Part shown: positions 20,288 to 23,269 of the stretch, one piece after another | Layout: each line of letters starts with the position of its first letter | How positions within the stretch are numbered: the first letter of the stretch is position 1 | Translations under genes and position numbers: made by a program | The notes under the pieces: model-generated | Seen by the model: only the letters and a program-made list of their open reading frames with translations | The model's database searches: none | What the model was told of the DNA's origin: nothing | IMG/VR virus record: IMGVR_UViG_3300018059_000261 | Coordinates: 1-23,269 of that record | Source: a virus | Direction: 5' to 3' (one strand) | DNA: 23,269 bases

Positions 20288-22024
20288 TCATGAAGTGGGT
20301 TTGAATTGCTTGACGTAGTCGATGATCTTCGCCGTGATCGGTCCACCCTTGGCCATCAGCCCACCAAGCTTCAGCAAGTTCTTGATGTCCCGTCCAGAGA
20401 GCTTCAGCCCATCATTGGAGCACTTGCCGACGATCTGTTTCCGCTCATCAAGCGAGAGCTTCATCTTGCTCATGTCCGCGAGGATCTGCCAGATCTTGTG
20501 CTGATCCACCTCGTTCGGATACTCATACCCCAGCTTCGCGATGCAGCGTGAGGCGATCGCATCATCGACATCGTCAGCCCTGTTAGTGGTTAGGAACAGC
20601 ACTGCCGCCTGATACTCCAGGACTCGGAGGAAGACACCAACGATCGCGTTCTGGTTGAGATCATCACCACGCTGACGGACGTAGACGTCGGCTTCGTCGA
20701 GGAGCATCACGCTGTTCCAGCGGCTATTCCTGACGAAGCACTTCATCAGTTCCTTCTCGAGATCCTGCGGTGTGATCCCAAGTTGCGAGCACTGTACCGA
20801 GTAGAGTGCCCGCTGCTCGGCCTCGGCGTAGACCTCAGCTGTCAGAGTTTTGCCGGTCCCAGGCTTGCCGCAGAGCAGAATCACAGCGCCCCCAGCCTTG
20901 CCACCGACGATGTCCTGGAACGCCCCACTCTTGTGCTCGATGAGCAAGCCGACAAGTTGCTTCAACTCATCCTTGAGCACCAGCTTGTCGGCCAGCTTCG
21001 TATCGTAGATGTGTGGCTCTACGTTCTGCACATGCACGCGGAGCCTGACGTGCTTCTTCAGATCGTACATGGCGAGATTGAGATGGACCGGGATCTCAAT
21101 GTCACCTATTGGCAAGATCACAGGTGGAAGATCCTCACCCTCGGTCTCATCATCATCGACGTCATCGACGTCATCATGCCCACTCACCTTGGTCGAAACA
21201 ACCTGTTTCGACCAATAATCACGGCTGATCCAGACCTTGTCATCGCGATCACGCCGCTTGGGGTTCTCGTAGAAGACATCAATGATACACCGCCCTGGTT
21301 CCTCCTGCGAACCAATCACTACGTTCGGTGGCGTCCGCCAGTGCCAGCCACTCTCATCATCACCGCCGAGCTCATCGAGATCAGGTACGCCGATGCCCCA
21401 GACATGCATCTGTGCGCCAATCTTCGGTTGCAGCTCGATGTAACGAGCCCGCTGCTCCAGGTATTCAGCCCTGATCTCGTCGCTCTCGATGAAGTACTTC
21501 CGTCCAGCCAGGACATCAAGCGGCGTCCGATGGATGAGGTCGGCATTCCAGAGCAGCAACTTCTCGATGTGCCGTTCACCGAACTCCTCGTAGAGTAACG
21601 CCAGCACGATATGTGCTGGCGTCACACCGTTGCTGTTCTCCCGGCGTGGAAAATACTCGATGTTGTCGAGATAGTACGGCCACCACAGGTCGTCATCTTG
21701 ATAGTACAGTCGATGCCCTGGAACATCCTTGATCGTCGCCTTCATCAGCGTCGACATCTGGAAGGCATCGCGGGCGACCTGATTGGTGTCACCCTTCATC
21801 GCCTTCTGCCAGATCTTGATGTTGTGGAGCGCAGTCTGCACGCCCCGCAGCTGCGTATACTTCTTCAGCAGCGTCGCCAGTTCCTCCAAGCGCTTGGCAC
21901 TCAGCACCTGAAGGTCAATCTCTCGCTTCTCGTTGAGTCCCCAGCCGAGATCACGCGCCCCAAAGACACTGAGCACCTTGAATCCGATGCCCTCGGCGGT
22001 CTCCTTCTTGAGAATGATGTTCAC
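20288..22024 (-). CDS. AAA+ ATPase with large unrecognised N-terminal region
   Basis: The 578-residue protein has a classical AAA+ module from about 345. It has Walker A GKPGTGKT (386-393), Walker B MLLDEAD (D443/E444), sensor 1 TTN (N481), an arginine-finger candidate R493 in AIASRC, and a sensor-2 GRDIKNLLKL helix. The first 280 residues match nothing I know; they are rich in Trp/Tyr (YYQDDDLWWPYYLDNIEYF, about 107-125). An acidic Asp linker follows (DDVDDVDDD, 284-292). The AAA+ core resembles proteasomal/FtsH/CbxX-type remodelling motors rather than clamp loaders. It may remodel a protein complex during infection. The start is GTG 22024 in a GTGA overlap with the zinc mini-protein, so the two are probably made together. 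Confidence 0.82.
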   Translation of the reverse strand: MNIILKKETAEGIGFKVLSVFGARDLGWGLNEKREIDLQVLSAKRLEELATLLKKYTQLRGVQTALHNIKIWQKAMKGDTNQVARDAFQMSTLMKATIKDVPGHRLYYQDDDLWWPYYLDNIEYFPRRENSNGVTPAHIVLALLYEEFGERHIEKLLLWNADLIHRTPLDVLAGRKYFIESDEIRAEYLEQRARYIELQPKIGAQMHVWGIGVPDLDELGGDDESGWHWRTPPNVVIGSQEEPGRCIIDVFYENPKRRDRDDKVWISRDYWSKQVVSTKVSGHDDVDDVDDDETEGEDLPPVILPIGDIEIPVHLNLAMYDLKKHVRLRVHVQNVEPHIYDTKLADKLVLKDELKQLVGLLIEHKSGAFQDIVGGKAGGAVILLCGKPGTGKTLTAEVYAEAEQRALYSVQCSQLGITPQDLEKELMKCFVRNSRWNSVMLLDEADVYVRQRGDDLNQNAIVGVFLRVLEYQAAVLFLTTNRADDVDDAIASRCIAKLGYEYPNEVDQHKIWQILADMSKMKLSLDERKQIVGKCSNDGLKLSGRDIKNLLKLGGLMAKGGPITAKIIDYVKQFKPTS

Positions 22025-22110
22025 GCTTGTGTCTCCCTGCAGAATGGGCAGACATCAACCGGTGGTTCACTCGGCTGCTCTACCCACTCGTGCTCACATG
22101 TGTCGTTCAC
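22021..22110 (-). CDS. 29-aa zinc-knuckle-like mini-protein, GTG start
   Basis: This hand-translated gene starts with GTG in a GTGA overlap with the upstream stop, with AAGGAG five bases before it, and ends in a GTGA overlap with the AAA+ gene. The protein carries CEHEW near the start and CPFC near the end, a C-x-H...C-x2-C layout typical of tiny phage zinc proteins. Perfect fit between two coupled genes and a strong ribosome binding site support it despite its size. Function unknown; co-translation suggests a partner of the AAA+ protein. Confidence 0.6.
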   Translation of the reverse strand: MNDTCEHEWVEQPSEPPVDVCPFCRETQA

Positions 22111-22613
22111 CGCATCTCCTTCTTGATAATGATCCCTGACAACGGGAGTGTCGGCAGAACAACATCTGTTCCGGCTCCAAATCCTGAATGTTGACCGAGA
22201 CGTGGGTCAGGAATCTTCCCAGGTCTGTTTGGATCTTGACTCAGCACGTTCTGATTCTGAGTCTGCCACTGCGCCCGCTTGATCGGGCATGTGACGACGC
22301 GATACTCACCGACACTGCGCTTGTAGACACTCAAGATCGTCGTGTCCCAGTGATCATCGAACCACCGCTCGGTCCGCCACTGCTTCTCCCCCTCCTCCAT
22401 CAGGCGGAGAATCGGGTTGGGTTGCTCCCAGCGTTCGACGAACCAAGTCGGCTGCACACAGATCCCTGGCACCATCTTGACTGACGAAAGATACACCGTC
22501 TTGGGTTCTGCATCGAACGTACTTACCTTCGGGACGTTGTACCCGCTGATGAAACCGAGACTGAAACATCCCAGACCAACACTGAGCACACCGCCGAGTA
22601 GACGCCGGTTCAT
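22107..22613 (-). CDS. Membrane-anchored or exported hypothetical protein, 168 aa
   Basis: It begins MNRRLLGGVLSVGLGCFSLG: two arginines followed by a hydrophobic stretch to about residue 25, fitting a signal anchor or uncleaved signal peptide (no clear AxA site). A Cys at residue 16 could suggest a lipobox, but the surrounding LGC-F pattern is weak. The rest is soluble, Trp/Arg/Glu-rich (about 57-95) and ends with hydrophobic PLSGIIIKK. No family recognised. Its ATGA overlap with the next exported protein suggests they are made together; envelope action, such as exclusion of superinfecting phage, is speculative. Confidence 0.65.
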   Translation of the reverse strand: MNRRLLGGVLSVGLGCFSLGFISGYNVPKVSTFDAEPKTVYLSSVKMVPGICVQPTWFVERWEQPNPILRLMEEGEKQWRTERWFDDHWDTTILSVYKRSVGEYRVVTCPIKRAQWQTQNQNVLSQDPNRPGKIPDPRLGQHSGFGAGTDVVLPTLPLSGIIIKKEMR

Positions 22614-22867
22614 CTAAAGTCTCCGAGCTGGTAGGGGAGACACGTCGCGGTCTCGCCTGTATGCAAGCCGTGGCGGTATGAGGCGCCGATACAGCCATCG
22701 AGTGACGTGAACCGCAAGATCGCCTTGATTGCCACGCCCTGTTCGTCGGTCTGCCAGAGCGTCCACAGCTGCACGGGGCGTGGCTGTGCCGCTGTCATGC
22801 TGGCGAGCATGCCGACGAACACCACCGCGGCTAGAATGCCGATGATCCAGTTGATGCGTCGTATCAT
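22610..22867 (-). CDS. Small secreted hypothetical protein, 85 aa
   Basis: The N-terminus MIRRINWIIGILAAVVFVG is a typical Sec signal peptide with positive n-region and hydrophobic core, and SMTAAQP offers a signal-peptidase I site (TAA/QP). The mature part would be about 57 residues with two cysteines (GCIGASYRHG and ATCLPYQLG) that could form one disulfide in the periplasm or outside. GAGGAG precedes the ATG. No family recognised. Confidence 0.66.
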   Translation of the reverse strand: MIRRINWIIGILAAVVFVGMLASMTAAQPRPVQLWTLWQTDEQGVAIKAILRFTSLDGCIGASYRHGLHTGETATCLPYQLGDFR

Positions 22868-23250
22868 CTTGATCTCCTCTTCTTCATGATCCCTTTGAGA
22901 TATTCGTCATCCTTTGCCGTGATCGCCTTGACCCGAGCCTCGGCTGCCGGTGACTTCATGAGTCCCAGCAACGACTGCGCTCCCATGGCTTCGGCTTTCT
23001 CCCTGAGTGTGCGGAGCTGCATTACCTTTCGTCGCGGCTTCCGCTTGCCGAGCAGATTGAACTTCAGTAGAATCAGATCCTTGAACTTGAACTCAGTCCC
23101 TGTGATCTGCTGATCCCATGTCCCGGCGAAGCTGGCGGCATCCTTGATGCCCTGGCGATAGCCACGCCGATTCTCCGCGATCATCTTGTCGCGAATTTTC
23201 GGACCAATCTGCTTCTGGATTTCCTCTATCCGTTGCTTGACGCTTTTCAT
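22864..23250 (-). CDS. Basic hypothetical protein, 128 aa
   Basis: A Lys/Arg-rich, mostly helical protein beginning MKSVKQRIEEIQKQIGPKIR and ending MKKRRSR. KFKDLILLKFNLLGKRKPRR (about 54-73) is the most distinctive stretch. No catalytic motif or membrane segment is visible. GGAGGACACG precedes the start at good spacing, and the stop overlaps the next ATG by four bases. It may bind nucleic acid by composition only. The 19 bases after it to the window end hold the ribosome binding site and nothing else seen. Confidence 0.6.
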   Translation of the reverse strand: MKSVKQRIEEIQKQIGPKIRDKMIAENRRGYRQGIKDAASFAGTWDQQITGTEFKFKDLILLKFNLLGKRKPRRKVMQLRTLREKAEAMGAQSLLGLMKSPAAEARVKAITAKDDEYLKGIMKKRRSR

Positions 23251-23269
23251 TGCGTGCTTCGTGTCCTCC

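Noticed and set aside
20783-21598. Long plus-strand open frame (271 codons) antisense to the AAA+ gene
   Set aside because: It lies wholly over the conserved AAA+ motifs on the other strand, lacks a ribosome binding site and recognisable domains, and no other plus-strand gene is present.
1-23269. tRNA, rRNA, insertion sequence or integrase genes
   Set aside because: No cloverleaf with TTC-loop signature, transposase motif or tyrosine/serine recombinase motif was seen by eye; a tRNAscan run would be more reliable.

Overview
The window looks like the replication and recombination region of a large tailed bacteriophage (Caudoviricetes) with a T4-like replisome. About 33 genes lie end to end on the minus strand, most of them joined by 4-base ATGA or GTGA overlaps and preceded by strong Shine-Dalgarno sequences. 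No convincing plus-strand gene was found. Several starts are GTG. The phage class and bacterial host are inferred from gene content and ribosome binding sites; nothing in the sequence names the host.

In transcription order (high to low coordinate), the first block (23250-20288) holds a basic protein, two small exported or membrane proteins, a 29-residue zinc-knuckle protein and a large AAA+ ATPase with an unrecognised N-terminal half. Next come a mini P-loop protein and a 68-residue protein. A promoter/operator region (19757-19792) then drives a putative winged-helix protein, followed by a Fis-type HTH protein and a three-part Lys-rich/SH3-like protein. A UvsW-like SF2 helicase follows, and then a 180-base gap full of stem-loops, including a plus-strand terminator. 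After the gap are three small genes, one of them a SLOG/DprA-like Rossmann protein, and an unrecognised 266-residue protein.

The core replication block (14359-1) runs: DnaB-family helicase, HAD deoxynucleotidase, DnaG-type primase, sigma-like factor, GT-B glycosyltransferase, two tiny genes, dNMP kinase, free-standing family-4-like uracil-DNA glycosylase (UDG), a UDG::family B DNA polymerase fusion, all-alpha dUTPase-like pyrophosphatase, UvsY-like mediator, a gp32-like ssDNA-binding protein with a 190-residue Arg-Asp tail, a 41-residue protein, a SWIB-like mini-protein, UvsX/RecA, an HTH::deoxyribosyltransferase-like fusion, and a 5'-nuclease (FEN/RNase H type) cut by the window edge.

Together these encode unwinding, priming, synthesis, RNA-primer removal and recombination-dependent replication (UvsX, UvsY, UvsW, gp32). 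They also encode a strong uracil-exclusion theme: dUTPase, dNMP kinase, nucleotidase and two UDG modules. The points most worth following up are the UDG-polymerase fusion with an altered motif B, the RD-tailed SSB, the operator-like inverted repeats around 19.2-19.8 kb, stable mRNA hairpins just before uvsX and uvsW, the HTH-deoxyribosyltransferase fusion, and marked enrichment of GATC.
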